Source of the DNA: Verrucomicrobiaceae bacterium
GTDB taxonomy: Bacteria; Pseudomonadota; Gammaproteobacteria; Pseudomonadales; CAMLJR01
Direction: 5' to 3'
NCBI GenBank assembly: GCA_028293825.1
Contig: JAQGNY010000038.1
Span: forward strand, 1 to 57,454
Length of the DNA stretch: 57,454 nt
Positions 29,494 through 38,337 of the stretch are shown here, one piece after another (position 1 is the first letter of the stretch; each line of letters begins with the position of its first letter). The position numbers and the translations under genes are program-made. The notes beneath the pieces are model-generated. The model was not told the origin of the DNA. It ran no database searches and saw only the letters and a list, made by a program, of their open reading frames with translations.

Positions 29494-29637
29494 AATTACG
29501 CGCCTACTCACCTATTTAATTAAGAACTATTTAATTGCGAGACAATTAATTACAAAATCTTAAATTAGAGAAAACTATTACAGAACATCTAATTACACAG
29601 CGTTAGTTGCAGAATTTTTCTACATCAATGAGCGCAA

Positions 29638-29892
29638 TTAATTAGGTTGCCACGACTCCGTCGCTACCAACACATCAATGCCTTCTTGCTCGATGGTATC
29701 CAGCAACTCGTCCAGCGCATCTTTATCGGTTTTGAAATGGTCGTCCCACACAGTGGAGTTATTAAAAGAATCCACTGCCTCTAATACCCAACCACCGGCA
29801 CCGTCTTCATAAATATCGGCCTGCACGGATTTACCGTCGCGCTCAATGGTTTGGCAGAGCGGTGAGCGTTTTGGTTCTGTTGTATCGGTCAT
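29638..29892 (-). CDS. Conserved hypothetical acidic protein
   Basis: An 84-residue acidic cytoplasmic protein. The ATG at 29892 (MTDTTEPKRSPLCQTIERDG) has a CAGGGA site upstream; an ATG 15 bp earlier is in frame. The pattern VQADIYEDGAGGWVLEAVDS followed by STVWDDHF resembles small proteins I recall from Pseudomonas with no assigned function. Single gene; the 144 bp on its upstream-gene side are very AT-rich without a clear signal. Confidence 0.65.
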   Translation of the reverse strand: MTDTTEPKRSPLCQTIERDGKSVQADIYEDGAGGWVLEAVDSFNNSTVWDDHFKTDKDALDELLDTIEQEGIDVLVATESWQPN

Positions 29893-29937
29893 GATGTATC
29901 CCTGCAATGATGAAATAACATAGGGCTGACGAATTAA

Positions 29938-30678
29938 TCAGTTCGATTTTCTTCGCGACAGTTTATACATGAAATTGTGGTAACTACTTTCGCCAAGAAG
30001 GGTAGCGAGCGCATAGCGATAGAAAAACTTAGTGGTGATATTTATCTGCCGCATGTAGTTGGTTCTTTTTTCGCGTTTGATCGCACGTACGCGTTCGATC
30101 AGGCGTGAGTCAATCTGTGCTTTTGTATTGCTGCTCATCTGGCTATTTAAGATTCCGACAAAATATAAATCTTTGGAAAACTTATTCAGCGTAAAGAAAT
30201 ACTCCGAAAAAAACTCCGGGAGATCCACTGCGCGCTTGAAATCGGCCGGCGTTAAATTTTTATAATAATCGGGGAAATTTTCCAGCGCGGTGAGCGATGC
30301 GCCGGGATTGGTGCGTTTGGTGCCGTGTTCGGATCGGCCCAGTGTCGCGCAGGTAATTACGCACAGGCCGCCCGGCTTGAGCAGGCGCAGCATATTTCTG
30401 AATGTCGCTTGCCACGCCGCGTTGTGCTCGAAACATTCGCAACTGATAACCACATCGAAACTGGCATCGGGCAATTGAATGGCCTCTCCCCGGCAGACCA
30501 AATCGACGCCCGGACCGGCAGCAACATCCGCACCGACATACTCGCAGTTTTTAAAAAAGCTGCGGACGCTGCCGTTGACATCCCAACTGCCAATTTCCAA
30601 TACTTTTTTGTTGGAAAAATAATCCGGCAAATTATCGGCTAATTCACTGACGAATTTTATTTGCTGATAATGCGCCAT
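29938..30678 (-). CDS. SAM-dependent methyltransferase
   Basis: A 246-residue class I methyltransferase of the Methyltransf_11 type. Motif I is VLEIGSWDVNGSV (residues 26-38), the acidic strand end is VGADVAAGPGVD, and motif IV/post-I is FDVVISCECFEHN with LLKPGGLCVIT. The C terminus (about 180-246) is basic and Tyr/Asn-rich. Substrate unknown; similar enzymes are found with glycan-synthesis loci, which are not present here. Confidence 0.8.
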   Translation of the reverse strand: MAHYQQIKFVSELADNLPDYFSNKKVLEIGSWDVNGSVRSFFKNCEYVGADVAAGPGVDLVCRGEAIQLPDASFDVVISCECFEHNAAWQATFRNMLRLLKPGGLCVITCATLGRSEHGTKRTNPGASLTALENFPDYYKNLTPADFKRAVDLPEFFSEYFFTLNKFSKDLYFVGILNSQMSSNTKAQIDSRLIERVRAIKREKRTNYMRQINITTKFFYRYALATLLGESSYHNFMYKLSRRKSN

Positions 30679-30753
30679 TGAATTTTTATCTCTGCAGAAG
30701 AAATTTTATTTCTTGTGGATAACTTCTTGTAAATAAAAATTGGATGCAATGAA

Positions 30754-31287
30754 TTATGCGCGTCGATACACCATCAATGTATAACCCGGCGTGTTCTCGT
30801 TTAATGCCGGAAAACTTTCTTCGCTGACTAACTGCCATTGCGCCCAATCGATACTGTCGAAATGCGCGTCGCCTTCGGCATCGAAATCGACGCGCGTGTA
30901 ATACAGCGTGTCGGTGAGTGGCAATGCCAACCGATAAATTTCGGCGCCGCCGGCAATCATGATTTCATCGACGCCATCGCGCTGCGCAATCTCATCGGCG
31001 TGCGCAATCGCTTCTTCCAATGTTGCTGCAACGACAACACCGTCGCGCGTGTAATTTTTAGCGCGCGTCACCACGATATTGGTACGGCGCGGCAACGGCG
31101 CGTTTAATGTCTCAAACGTTTTGCGGCCCATGATGACCGGCTTGCCGAGCGTCTTCGCCATGAAATATTTCATCTCGGCGGGAATGCGCCACGGCAGGCC
31201 ATCGCCTTTACCGATCACACCGTTGCGCGCGACCGCCACAATAATTGCCACCGATGTTTTGCTTGCGGTCATGGGGCTAGCAGTCAT
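30754..31287 (-). CDS. folA: Dihydrofolate reductase
   Basis: A 177-residue DHFR that reduces dihydrofolate with NADPH. Marks are [21 protein letters not shown] (the Met20-type loop; catalytic acid is the Asp/Glu after WRIP-A, here Glu), [11 protein letters not shown] and the glycine-rich [10 protein letters not shown]. The ATG overlaps the thyA stop (ATGA), giving a thyA-folA operon in which dihydrofolate made by ThyA is recycled. An ATG five codons later is the alternative start. Confidence 0.93.
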   Translation of the reverse strand: MTASPMTASKTSVAIIVAVARNGVIGKGDGLPWRIPAEMKYFMAKTLGKPVIMGRKTFETLNAPLPRRTNIVVTRAKNYTRDGVVVAATLEEAIAHADEIAQRDGVDEIMIAGGAEIYRLALPLTDTLYYTRVDFDAEGDAHFDSIDWAQWQLVSEESFPALNENTPGYTLMVYRRA

Positions 31288-32123
31288 ATCGCAATCGGCG
31301 CCTTGATCGCGCCTTCCGGCGTGTAATCGACAAATTCGAAATCGTCGAATTCGTACTCGAAAATGCTCGCCGGTTTACGTTTGATCACCAGCTTCGGCAG
31401 CGGCTGCGGTTCGCGCTGCAATTGTTTGAACACAATCTCGTCGGTCAGATGATTGCTGTACAAATGTGTATCGCCGAGCGTGTGCACGAAATCACCGACA
31501 CCGAGATCGCATTGCTGCGCGATCATATGCGTGAGCAGCGCGTAACTCGCAATATTGAACGGCACGCCGAGGAAAAAATCGGCGCTGCGTTGATACAACT
31601 GACACGATAATTTTTTATTCGCGACGTAAAACTGAAACAGCGTATGACACGGTGGCAGCGCGGCTTTGTGATTGCGCACGTTATCCTGCGGGCTGAGTTT
31701 TTCGTCGGGCAGGTCGGCGGGATTCCACGCGTTGACCAGCAGTCGGCGCGAATCCGGTTTACGCTTAATTAAATCGATGACTTCGCTGATCTGATCGATA
31801 GCGCGGCCATCGGGACATTCCCAACTGCGCCACTGTTTGCCGTACACCGGGCCGAGGTCGCCGTCTTCCAACGCCCACTCGTCCCAGATAGTAACGCCGC
31901 GTTCGCGCAGCCAATTGTTATTGGTGCTGCCCTGCAGAAACCACAGCAGCTCGACAATAACCGAGCGTGTGTGCACTTTTTTGGTGGTCAGCAGCGGGAA
32001 GCCTTGTTCCAAATTGAACCGCAGTTGGCGGCCGAATACCGAGCGCGTGCCGACGCCGGTGCGGTCGCCTTTATCGACGCCGTTGTCGACGATATCGCGC
32101 ATCAAATCTAAATATTGCTTCAT
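31284..32123 (-). CDS. thyA: Thymidylate synthase
   Basis: A 279-residue ThyA that methylates dUMP with methylene-tetrahydrofolate. The nucleophile is Cys159 in [11 protein letters not shown], and [19 protein letters not shown] binds dUMP. It is about 15 residues longer than E. coli ThyA because of an insertion around residues 138-155 ([18 protein letters not shown]), known from some other ThyA subtypes. The start overlaps the lgt stop by four bases, so lgt-thyA-folA is one tightly packed operon. Confidence 0.95.
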   Translation of the reverse strand: MKQYLDLMRDIVDNGVDKGDRTGVGTRSVFGRQLRFNLEQGFPLLTTKKVHTRSVIVELLWFLQGSTNNNWLRERGVTIWDEWALEDGDLGPVYGKQWRSWECPDGRAIDQISEVIDLIKRKPDSRRLLVNAWNPADLPDEKLSPQDNVRNHKAALPPCHTLFQFYVANKKLSCQLYQRSADFFLGVPFNIASYALLTHMIAQQCDLGVGDFVHTLGDTHLYSNHLTDEIVFKQLQREPQPLPKLVIKRKPASIFEYEFDDFEFVDYTPEGAIKAPIAI

Positions 32124-32977
32124 ACCGTTTTCGCACTCTTGTTCGTTTTCGCGTTCGCGTCCGTTTTCACAGGCGTGGGATCGGCGCCGTTAGAACGGCT
32201 GGCGTATGCATAAATAAATAAACCGAGGCCGATGAAAATCATCGGCAACGATAACTCCTGACCGCGACTCATCCAGCCGAAGGCGGCGAAGCCGATCTGC
32301 GCATCGGGTTCGCGTACGAACTCGACCGCGAAGCGGAAGATGCCGTAGAAAATCAGAAACAGCGCGCCGACCGCGAACGGCGGGCGCGGCTTGCGCGAGA
32401 ACGTCCACACGATGGCGAACAGCACGATGCCTTCGAGAAATGCTTCATACAGTTGCGAGGGATGACGCACCAGCCGCAGCGGATCGGTGCGCGGAAACAC
32501 CATGCCCCACGCCGCGTCGGTTTGCCGGCCCCACAATTCCTGATTGAAAAAATTCGCCAGCCGACCGAGGAATAAACCGAGCGGCGCCAGCGGCGCGACG
32601 AAATCCCACAGCCGCGCAGGATGCACGCGCTGCCGCCACGCGTAAATTGCCATCGCCGCGATGACACCGAGAATCCCGCCGTGAAACGACATGCCGCCTT
32701 CCCAGACGCGGAATAACCACAGCGGATCGTGCAGGAATTGCTCGAAGTTATAAAACAGCACGTAGCCAAAACGCCCGCCGAGAATCACCCCGACCGCGCT
32801 GTAGAAAATGACGTCGTCGACCTGCTCCGGCGTGACCGGCGAATCGGCCCGCCGCGCGCGCGACCGCGCCAGCATCCAGGCAATCGCGAAAGCCGCGAGA
32901 TAGGCCAGACCGTACCAGTGCACGGCGACCGGACCGACTTTAAAGGCGATGGGATCGATATCGGGTTGTGTCAGCAT
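32120..32977 (-). CDS. lgt: Prolipoprotein diacylglyceryl transferase
   Basis: A 285-residue, seven-TM inner-membrane enzyme that attaches diacylglycerol to the lipobox cysteine of prelipoproteins. It carries the conserved GGMSFHGGI (essential His) and the Lgt signature [13 protein letters not shown], with HPSQLYEA further on. It would process the several lipoproteins predicted in this window. The last 25 residues are Lys/Asn/Thr-rich and probably a cytoplasmic tail. First gene of lgt-thyA-folA. Confidence 0.95.
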   Translation of the reverse strand: MLTQPDIDPIAFKVGPVAVHWYGLAYLAAFAIAWMLARSRARRADSPVTPEQVDDVIFYSAVGVILGGRFGYVLFYNFEQFLHDPLWLFRVWEGGMSFHGGILGVIAAMAIYAWRQRVHPARLWDFVAPLAPLGLFLGRLANFFNQELWGRQTDAAWGMVFPRTDPLRLVRHPSQLYEAFLEGIVLFAIVWTFSRKPRPPFAVGALFLIFYGIFRFAVEFVREPDAQIGFAAFGWMSRGQELSLPMIFIGLGLFIYAYASRSNGADPTPVKTDANAKTNKSAKTV

Positions 32978-33111
32978 TGCGGGAGCGATTCTCTTCAGAG
33001 CCGTTGCATACAGCGGAAAGCGCCGCGAAATGGAGATCGATCAACGAAAACCCGGCGCGCGGAAAGCGGCTATTATCACCGCCGACTCCGCAAATGGAAA
33101 CGCACGTCCGC

Positions 33112-33936
33112 ATGTGCCTGATCCTATTCGCCATCGATAGCCATCCGGCGCTACCGTTAGTGGTCGCCGCCAACCGCGACGAACGCTACGCGCGCCCGAC
33201 TCAGCCGCTGCAATGGTGGGCCGACGCGCCGCAGCTACTCGCCGGCAAAGACCTGGAAGCCGGCGGTACGTGGCTCGGCATCACCCGCAACGGGCGCTTC
33301 GCCGCCATCACCAATGTGCGTGAAGGCGTGCGCCGCGAACAATGGCAGCGCTCACGCGGCGAATTGACCCGCGACTTTCTGCTCGGCGACATGACCGCTG
33401 CCGACTTTGCCGACTATGCCTACGCGCAGAGCGAGCACTTCGCCGGTTTTAATTTATTGCTCGGCGATTTAACACCCGGCGCCTCATTGGCCGCCGATTT
33501 AGCGCCACAAGCGCGCGGCGGCGTTTATTACTGCTCCAACCGCAGCCAGCCGCCACGCCGCCTACCCGCCGGCGTTTACGGTTTATCGAATGACAGCCTC
33601 GATTCCGCCTGGCCAAAAGTCGTCAGCGGCAAATTCGCGCTGAAACAGTTATTAAATGCGGGCACACCGAGCACCGACGACCTGCTGCAAATCCTGACGG
33701 ACACGCACCAACCCGCCGACAGCGAGCTGCCCGATACCGGCGTCGGTCTGCTGCTCGAGCGCCTGCTCGCCAGCGCGTTTATCGCGACTGACGAATACGG
33801 CACGCGCGCCTCGACCGCGCTGCTGGTGGCCCGCGACGGCCGCGTCGATATCGCCGAACAAAATTTTCGCAGCGGTGGCGTGGCGGCGGAGTTGTTTCGT
33901 TACCATTGGCAGCTCGAATCTCTCACGGACGGCTAA
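33112..33936 (+). CDS. NRDE family protein (TANGO2-like)
   Basis: A 274-residue protein of the NRDE family. The start was put at the ATG giving MCLILFAI, since members begin Met-Cys with the Cys placed as a possible Ntn-type nucleophile; an ATG 18 bp upstream is in frame. The NRDE motif occurs in VVAANRDERYARPT, followed by GGTWLGITRNGRFAAITN. Its animal relative TANGO2 has been linked to heme and lipid handling; the bacterial role is open. Divergent from lgt, and three bases before the next gene. Confidence 0.88.
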   Translation: MCLILFAIDSHPALPLVVAANRDERYARPTQPLQWWADAPQLLAGKDLEAGGTWLGITRNGRFAAITNVREGVRREQWQRSRGELTRDFLLGDMTAADFADYAYAQSEHFAGFNLLLGDLTPGASLAADLAPQARGGVYYCSNRSQPPRRLPAGVYGLSNDSLDSAWPKVVSGKFALKQLLNAGTPSTDDLLQILTDTHQPADSELPDTGVGLLLERLLASAFIATDEYGTRASTALLVARDGRVDIAEQNFRSGGVAAELFRYHWQLESLTDG

Positions 33937-33939
33937 ACG

Positions 33940-34614
33940 ATGACCGCATTTATCCTGCAACTGGATGGCAAACCCTTTCCGCACGCACTCGGCAAGATCG
34001 TCTGCGTCGGTCGCAACTACGCGGCGCACGCGGCGGAGCTGAACAATCCGGTGCCGAGCGAACCGCTGCTGTTCATCAAGCCGGCCAGCGCCGCCGCGCA
34101 TTTTAGCGAGCCGGTGCAACTACCGAGCGGACGCGGCTCGGTCCATCACGAACTGGAGATGGCGGTGCTGATCGGTGCGCCGCTGCGCGCGGTTGATGCT
34201 GCTTCCGCCCAACAAGCCATTGCCGGCATCGGTCTGGCGCTGGACCTGACGCTGCGCGAAGTGCAAGACAAACTGAAGCGCGACGCCCATCCGTGGGAGC
34301 GCTCGAAGGCCTTTGACGGCGCCTATCCGGTATCGCAGTTCATCGGCGCCGACGGTCTCGACCTGCACAACCTGACGCTGCAATTGTGGCGCGCCGGCCA
34401 TCTGCAACAGAGCGGCAACACCCGCGACATGCTGTTCGCGGTCAGCGCGCTGATCGCCGAAATCAGCCACAACTTCTCGCTGCAACCCGGCGACATCGTC
34501 TCCACCGGCACCCCCGCCGGCGTCGGCCCGCTGCAAAGCGGCGAATCGCTGATCGCGACCCTCGGTCAACACACGGCCGACGACCTGCTACGGGTGGAAG
34601 CGCGGGTTGCTTAA
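33940..34614 (+). CDS. Fumarylacetoacetate hydrolase family protein
   Basis: A 224-residue FAH-domain enzyme of the short acylpyruvate-hydrolase/YcgM type. Metal ligands are in VHHELEMAVLIG (E-x-E) and ALDLTLREVQ (Asp); the N terminus KIVCVGRNYAAHAAELNN and the C-terminal GDIVSTGTPAGVGPL are diagnostic. Likely cleaves or decarboxylates a beta-diketo acid (such as acylpyruvate or oxaloacetate). It starts three bases after the NRDE stop, so they are co-transcribed. The odd 21-bp array begins 65 bp downstream. Confidence 0.9.
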   Translation: MTAFILQLDGKPFPHALGKIVCVGRNYAAHAAELNNPVPSEPLLFIKPASAAAHFSEPVQLPSGRGSVHHELEMAVLIGAPLRAVDAASAQQAIAGIGLALDLTLREVQDKLKRDAHPWERSKAFDGAYPVSQFIGADGLDLHNLTLQLWRAGHLQQSGNTRDMLFAVSALIAEISHNFSLQPGDIVSTGTPAGVGPLQSGESLIATLGQHTADDLLRVEARVA

Positions 34615-34678
34615 CTAGGCGATCCTTGTGGATATCGCCCCCGGCACTGTTCGGCAACGACATATCTACCTCAAACAT

Positions 34679-35014
34679 AGCTGTAGCTCGTTCAAAGCCA
34701 GGATTAACTATCGCCGAGGTAGCTCGAGCTATAGCGCGCATAGCTCGAGCTTACTTTTTTATAGCTTGAGCTACCTTCGGTATAGATCGAACTATCTAAA
34801 TCAGAGCTCGAGCTAGCAAGAAGATAGAAAAAGCTGTTCCCGAATGAGCTCGAGCTCGCTTCGGCAGAGATCGAGCTAATACGAGCAGAGAAAAAGCTCC
34901 CTCCAAATAAGCTCAAACTAACTCGGAGCGAGCTTGTTCTCTCTTTCGATAAGCTTGTCGTGTCTTTTTGATGAAAGGAGCTTGCTGAAAGGAAGTTCGA
35001 GCTGGGTTTTAGGG
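34679..35014. repeat. Exact 21-bp-period array with palindromic core
   Basis: Sixteen units of exactly 21 bp, starting at 34679 and every 21 bp after it, with no insertions or deletions. The first ten bases are conserved around the palindrome AGCTCGAGCT; the last 11 vary. Exact cores begin at 34721, 34742, 34805 and 34847; one mismatch at 34763, 34868 and 34994; two at 34679, 34784 and 34910. Units at 34826 and 34889 share AGAAAAAGCT. The minus strand stays open over most of the array and would read as Ser-rich heptads (SSSYxxx), but only a TTG could start it. Fills most of the 538-bp gap after the FAH gene; the other bases in that gap show nothing. Confidence 0.8.
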
Positions 35015-35152
35015 AGAGAGAAGCCCTCCTCAATCGAAATCTCCGCCCTTAGGAAATTTCGCTGCTATATTTTTGCGGGCCCAATAAAAACCAACGACCC
35101 GAAATGTGTCATCCCGACACGCCTGGAAAGCAAAAATTAAAAAGGAATTTAG

Positions 35153-35248
35153 ATGTGCCAACCCCCCGCCTTACCGCAAAACAATTTCACTCTTTACAAC
35201 CACGCAAACCATTCCACCAACCTATCAGTCCCTGAAGGAAATATATGA
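35153..35248 (+). CDS. 31-residue leader ORF
   Basis: An ATG with an AAGGA site seven bases upstream opens a 31-codon frame (MCQPPALPQNN ... SVPEGNI). Its TGA overlaps the ATG of the next gene (ATGA), as in coupled leader peptides. The peptide is Asn/Pro/His-rich, with no membrane segment. The downstream gene also has its own GAAGGA inside this ORF. No family recognised. Confidence 0.45.
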   Translation: MCQPPALPQNNFTLYNHANHSTNLSVPEGNI

Positions 35249-35490
35249 GTAACTCATTGGCTTTTGTTGCCTATACCCAGATCGCGCTCTTGCTTTTAAT
35301 GTCCCTACCAATGGCCGTTACGGCATTCAAACTAGCCAGAGAAAAAGGTCGAAATGTACCCCTTTGGACAATAATCGCGTGCATACCCATTCTGAATTTT
35401 ATGTGCATGTGGTACTTCGTTGGTGCCGTGAATTTAAAAACAGAAAGAAAGCTGGATGAGCTGCTCCAGAGATTGAACGGTCAGCAGTAA
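35245..35490 (+). CDS. Small membrane protein
   Basis: An 81-residue protein with two hydrophobic segments (about 8-28 and 40-62) separated by a basic loop KLAREKGRNVPLW, and a charged C-terminal helix (LKTERKLDELLQRLNGQQ). The layout is that of a two-TM inner-membrane protein with the tail in the cytoplasm. GAAGGA precedes the ATG. It is coupled to the upstream leader ORF. Function unknown. Confidence 0.65.
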   Translation: MSNSLAFVAYTQIALLLLMSLPMAVTAFKLAREKGRNVPLWTIIACIPILNFMCMWYFVGAVNLKTERKLDELLQRLNGQQ

Positions 35491-35566
35491 CCATCTGCTG
35501 CCAGCTAATTCACGGCAACCAGTAACCGTGGCTGAGCATTGTGCGTCCGTAGCTTCTGTAATTTAA

Positions 35567-35941
35567 GTTCGGAGAAATAGTCAATCACCCTTTCACTTCG
35601 GTCCCGGCGCGGCGCTGCGTGCGCTCGCGCCTAAACGTATAAGTTTTGTTAGTTTCGCCACGGCCAATGTCTTAATCGATATTGAGTCGATCTATTACGT
35701 GACTACCAATCAATATCCGCTGCATCGTTTTTTCCATACTCATATTGGCGCTAGCGCTGTTTCCGTTGGCACTATTTTTCTTATTTTGACCTGTGGTCTT
35801 GCGGACAGTGTCATGCATAAAGATATACGACCGCTTGCATATTTTTCGCAAAGCAATAATTTACTTGGCGCGATACCGCTATCTGGCTTGCATTGGATGT
35901 GTATTGGCTTGGGCTTTTCGGCCTCACCATTTTTTGATTGA
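35567..35941 (+). pseudogene. Decayed membrane-protein gene (HFGPG/HRFFHT family)
   Basis: An open frame after the TAA at 35564 reads SPFHFGPGAALRALAPKR, then NVLIDIESIYY, PLHRFFHTHIGAS, DSVMHKDIRPLAYFSQSNNL and GLHWMCIGLG. These blocks match, in order, a family of roughly 170-residue membrane proteins I recall beginning MPFTPFH-GPG. Here no start codon precedes the first block, and about 50 residues expected between HRFFHT and DSVMH are missing. So it is a remnant. A GTG at 35699 could start a shorter frame. The remaining bases in the 35491-36066 gap hold nothing clear. Confidence 0.6.
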
Positions 35942-36066
35942 GGTATATGCTTAAATCTAAAACTACACATGAGTAAGCGACAGCCCTCCATTGTGCGTTT
36001 GTTAATACGCTGAATTTCAGCACCAAAATGTAGCTATAAAACAATCACAATAGCCATTAACAAATT

Positions 36067-36444
36067 ATGGAACGCCGGTGCAAAAAAGTTGCAAATGTTA
36101 ATTCTCTAGAGCAGACACACCAGATGAATGAAGAAATTAAAGAGCCAGATGGCCCGTTTACGGCAGATCAAGAAAAATTAGTTGCCGCATTAAATGAAGA
36201 GAAGGTGGCGGAGATCGATGCAGCGCTTTTGTTAAACGCTACTGATCAATGGCGCAAAGTTGCAATGATTGTCGGCATAACAATGAGCGATCTAAAGAAG
36301 CGCAAATTTAATATTCCTGATATTTTTTATTCGCAGCGTATTAGCAAGCTGGTATCAAGTGGGCAACTGGAATCTGCTGGCAATTTAGCTTACATGCGTT
36401 ACAGCGAGGTTCGTATTCCTCAATTAAAATCTGAGTCTAATTAA
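36067..36444 (+). CDS. DUF3658 domain protein
   Basis: A 125-residue protein whose residues 30-118 match DUF3658: FTADQEKLVAALNEEKVAEI, WRKVAMIVG, and the C-terminal DIFYSQRISKLVSSGQLESA with MRYSEVRIP. In other proteins this domain is fused to DUF1835 or stands alone, with helix-turn-helix-like character; function is unknown. No good ribosome site supports the first ATG; the ATG at 36124 (MNEEIKEPDG) is an equally good start. AT-rich surroundings suggest an acquired region. Confidence 0.7.
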   Translation: MERRCKKVANVNSLEQTHQMNEEIKEPDGPFTADQEKLVAALNEEKVAEIDAALLLNATDQWRKVAMIVGITMSDLKKRKFNIPDIFYSQRISKLVSSGQLESAGNLAYMRYSEVRIPQLKSESN

Positions 36445-36533
36445 AAGTAGCTGTACCCAGGCAGCGGAAATAAATTGAGTATGCGATTAGCGCAAAGATG
36501 CTAGGTGTGTTTTCGTTCACGACGCGCGCCCAT

Positions 36534-37058
36534 TCACCGCGCCACCCCCATGTTGTATTGCATTTCCCGTTGTTGCCTTTCTGCCTCCTGAATCTCGCCT
36601 GCTTTTTTAATGCCGTCCAAATACGCTTGTGCTTGAGCCTGCTGCGACTGATCGTATTGGCGATCCCAGTTTTGCCACTGCTGCGGGGTCCAGGTGATGT
36701 GTTGCGCTGCGAGCATTTGCTGTTGGCGTTGTTTGGCGAAGGCGTAGTCCTGCTGTAATTTTGCCTGCCGCTCCTGCCGCATTTTCGCGAAGCCCTGATT
36801 GATGTTGTTCAACGTTTCCTGGCGATGCAGTTTCTGTAATACGCCAGCATTTGGCACGGGTTCATTCGGATGTTGTTGCCGCCACTCCTGCTCCCAACGC
36901 TGACTTTGCTGTACCTGTGCGGAAACGCCGTGCGTGCGCTGGTAAGCTTCCATCTGTTGACGTTGATCGGCCTCGTACGGGGTTTCAGCGTGTACGCACA
37001 AAGTGTTTGCCGTCATCAAACCAAATAATAGTGCCAACGTCGGTAGTGTTATTTTCAT
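36534..37058 (-). CDS. Exported Gln-rich protein
   Basis: A 174-residue protein with a signal peptide (MKITLPTLALLFGLMTANTL, cleavage near VHA-E, residue 24). The mature part is about 20% Gln with many Arg and Glu, predicted long helix (QGFAKMRQERQAKLQQDYAF), resembling small periplasmic coiled-coil proteins. No known family. Divergent from the DUF1697 gene; a perfect palindrome lies between. Confidence 0.65.
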   Translation of the reverse strand: MKITLPTLALLFGLMTANTLCVHAETPYEADQRQQMEAYQRTHGVSAQVQQSQRWEQEWRQQHPNEPVPNAGVLQKLHRQETLNNINQGFAKMRQERQAKLQQDYAFAKQRQQQMLAAQHITWTPQQWQNWDRQYDQSQQAQAQAYLDGIKKAGEIQEAERQQREMQYNMGVAR

Positions 37059-37190
37059 TGTTGATACCCTCTGTTTTGGCAGTTAATGAAATGCAATCGA
37101 CCAAGCAATTTTGCATGTGCCAACGGGGAATTCGCAACCAGCGATTGCTCAACATTATTTGTTGCGATTCCACCTAGCGAGAAATTGTAG

Positions 37191-37209
37191 GGCGCAATAA
37201 TATTGCGCC
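37191..37209. promoter_or_regulatory. 19-bp perfect palindrome between divergent genes
   Basis: GGCGCAATA-A-TATTGCGCC is a perfect 9-bp inverted repeat about a central A. It lies 133 bp before the minus-strand gene start and 71 bp before the plus-strand start. It could be a regulator's operator; without a T-run it is a poor terminator. Confidence 0.45.
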
Positions 37210-37279
37210 GATTTGTCCGCTCCAGCTTTAATGCCATAAAAAATATCGCATAAATACAGGTAACGATTAATAAGCCATC

Positions 37280-37804
37280 ATGAAAACCTACATCGCACTC
37301 CTGAAAAGCATCAACGTCGGCGGCAAGAATTTACTGCCAATGAAGGAGCTCGTGGCCCTTCTCGAGGAAAATAGTTTTCTCAATATCAAAACCTATATTC
37401 AAAGCGGCAATGTGATTTTTCAAAGTAAAGTAAAGCCACAGGCGGTCGGCGAACTCATAGCGAATAAATTCGGCTTCAAGCCGGAGGTATTTATTTTGGA
37501 GAAGTCCGAGCTGGACGCGGCGATTAAACGTAACCCTTACAGTCCCGCCGAAGGAAAGTTAGTGCATTTTTATTTCTGCAATAAAACGCCGACATTAAAT
37601 ATGGATAGATTGAAAGCGCTAGCGGCGAAATCCGAACAGTATTTTTTGAAAGGAAAAGTTTTTTATTTGCATGCGCCCAATGGTGTCAGTCGATCGAAAT
37701 TAGTGGCAAATATAGAGTCTTGCCTCGGCATGCCCGCAACGGGTAGGAATTTAAATACCGTGAATAAACTAAAAGAAATGGCAGCGAATTTAGCGGCGCA
37801 ATAG
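37280..37804 (+). CDS. DUF1697 family protein
   Basis: A 174-residue cytoplasmic protein that matches DUF1697 throughout: YIALLKSINVGGKNLLPMKE, YIQSGNVIFQSK, HFYFCNKTP and the C-terminal NVVSRSK-type block seen here as GVSRSKLVANIE plus ATGRNLNTVNKLKEM. Function unknown for the family; it is widespread in bacteria as a single gene. AT-rich codons like its neighbours. Confidence 0.88.
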   Translation: MKTYIALLKSINVGGKNLLPMKELVALLEENSFLNIKTYIQSGNVIFQSKVKPQAVGELIANKFGFKPEVFILEKSELDAAIKRNPYSPAEGKLVHFYFCNKTPTLNMDRLKALAAKSEQYFLKGKVFYLHAPNGVSRSKLVANIESCLGMPATGRNLNTVNKLKEMAANLAAQ

Positions 37805-37863
37805 ACGCTGCGGCCTACACTCAATCAATCAAGTTCAGCAGTTAATGCGTAGGAAATAATTTT

Positions 37864-38337
37864 ATGTCGCGCGACCAGCAAATCGAGTCATTGCGCAAGA
37901 TGGCGTCGCGCAGTGTGATGCGGTGGCTTTTTTGGAGCTGTGTGGTCGGCGCTGCGCTGTGTGTAGTTGCAGGATTTAACGCAGGTGGAATCGGCTTTTA
38001 TATTTTGGCGGTGTTTTTAGTTTTTATTGCGCTGGTGGCGAGCCGAGCGCAGCCGCATATTCAGCGCGCCGCAAAAGCCATCGATTCGCCGCTGCGATCG
38101 ACGCTGTCAATTATTATCGAAATCACCGAGTGGTCAGATTCGCCGACATATCACGCAGTGATTGCTAATCCAGATACTGGCTCGTGGCGTATGGAATTTA
38201 TTCCGCAGTACTGGAAGCCTGTTGCCGGCACACTAGCGATCAACGCGCATTTCGTGCCCGGCATCGAATGGCCCGCTTTATTGGTTGCAGACGAAGCCAT
38301 TATTTATCCGCGCGAGAAACCCCAAAAAATTAATTGA
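37864..38337 (+). CDS. Two-TM membrane protein of unknown function
   Basis: A 157-residue protein. Two adjacent membrane segments (about 20-60) are followed by a soluble C-terminal domain of beta character (STLSIIIEITEWSDSPTYHA to EAIIYPREK), similar in plan to NfeD-type or DUF3592-type membrane proteins but not assignable. It starts 59 bp after the DUF1697 gene and may share its transcript. Confidence 0.65.
   Translation: MSRDQQIESLRKMASRSVMRWLFWSCVVGAALCVVAGFNAGGIGFYILAVFLVFIALVASRAQPHIQRAAKAIDSPLRSTLSIIIEITEWSDSPTYHAVIANPDTGSWRMEFIPQYWKPVAGTLAINAHFVPGIEWPALLVADEAIIYPREKPQKIN

Noticed and set aside
34679-35014. 21-bp array as a CRISPR array
   Set aside because: Units and spacers are far too short, the repeats too degenerate, and there are no cas genes.
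34704-35033. 109-codon minus-strand ORF of Ser-rich heptads
   Set aside because: It is the 21-bp array read in one frame; only a TTG start, no ribosome site, and stops appear in the next units.
35640-35665. CCTAAAC...GTTAG motif as a possible attC
   Set aside because: The core has an extra A and no hairpin or partner core; the bases also fit the pseudogene reading frame.
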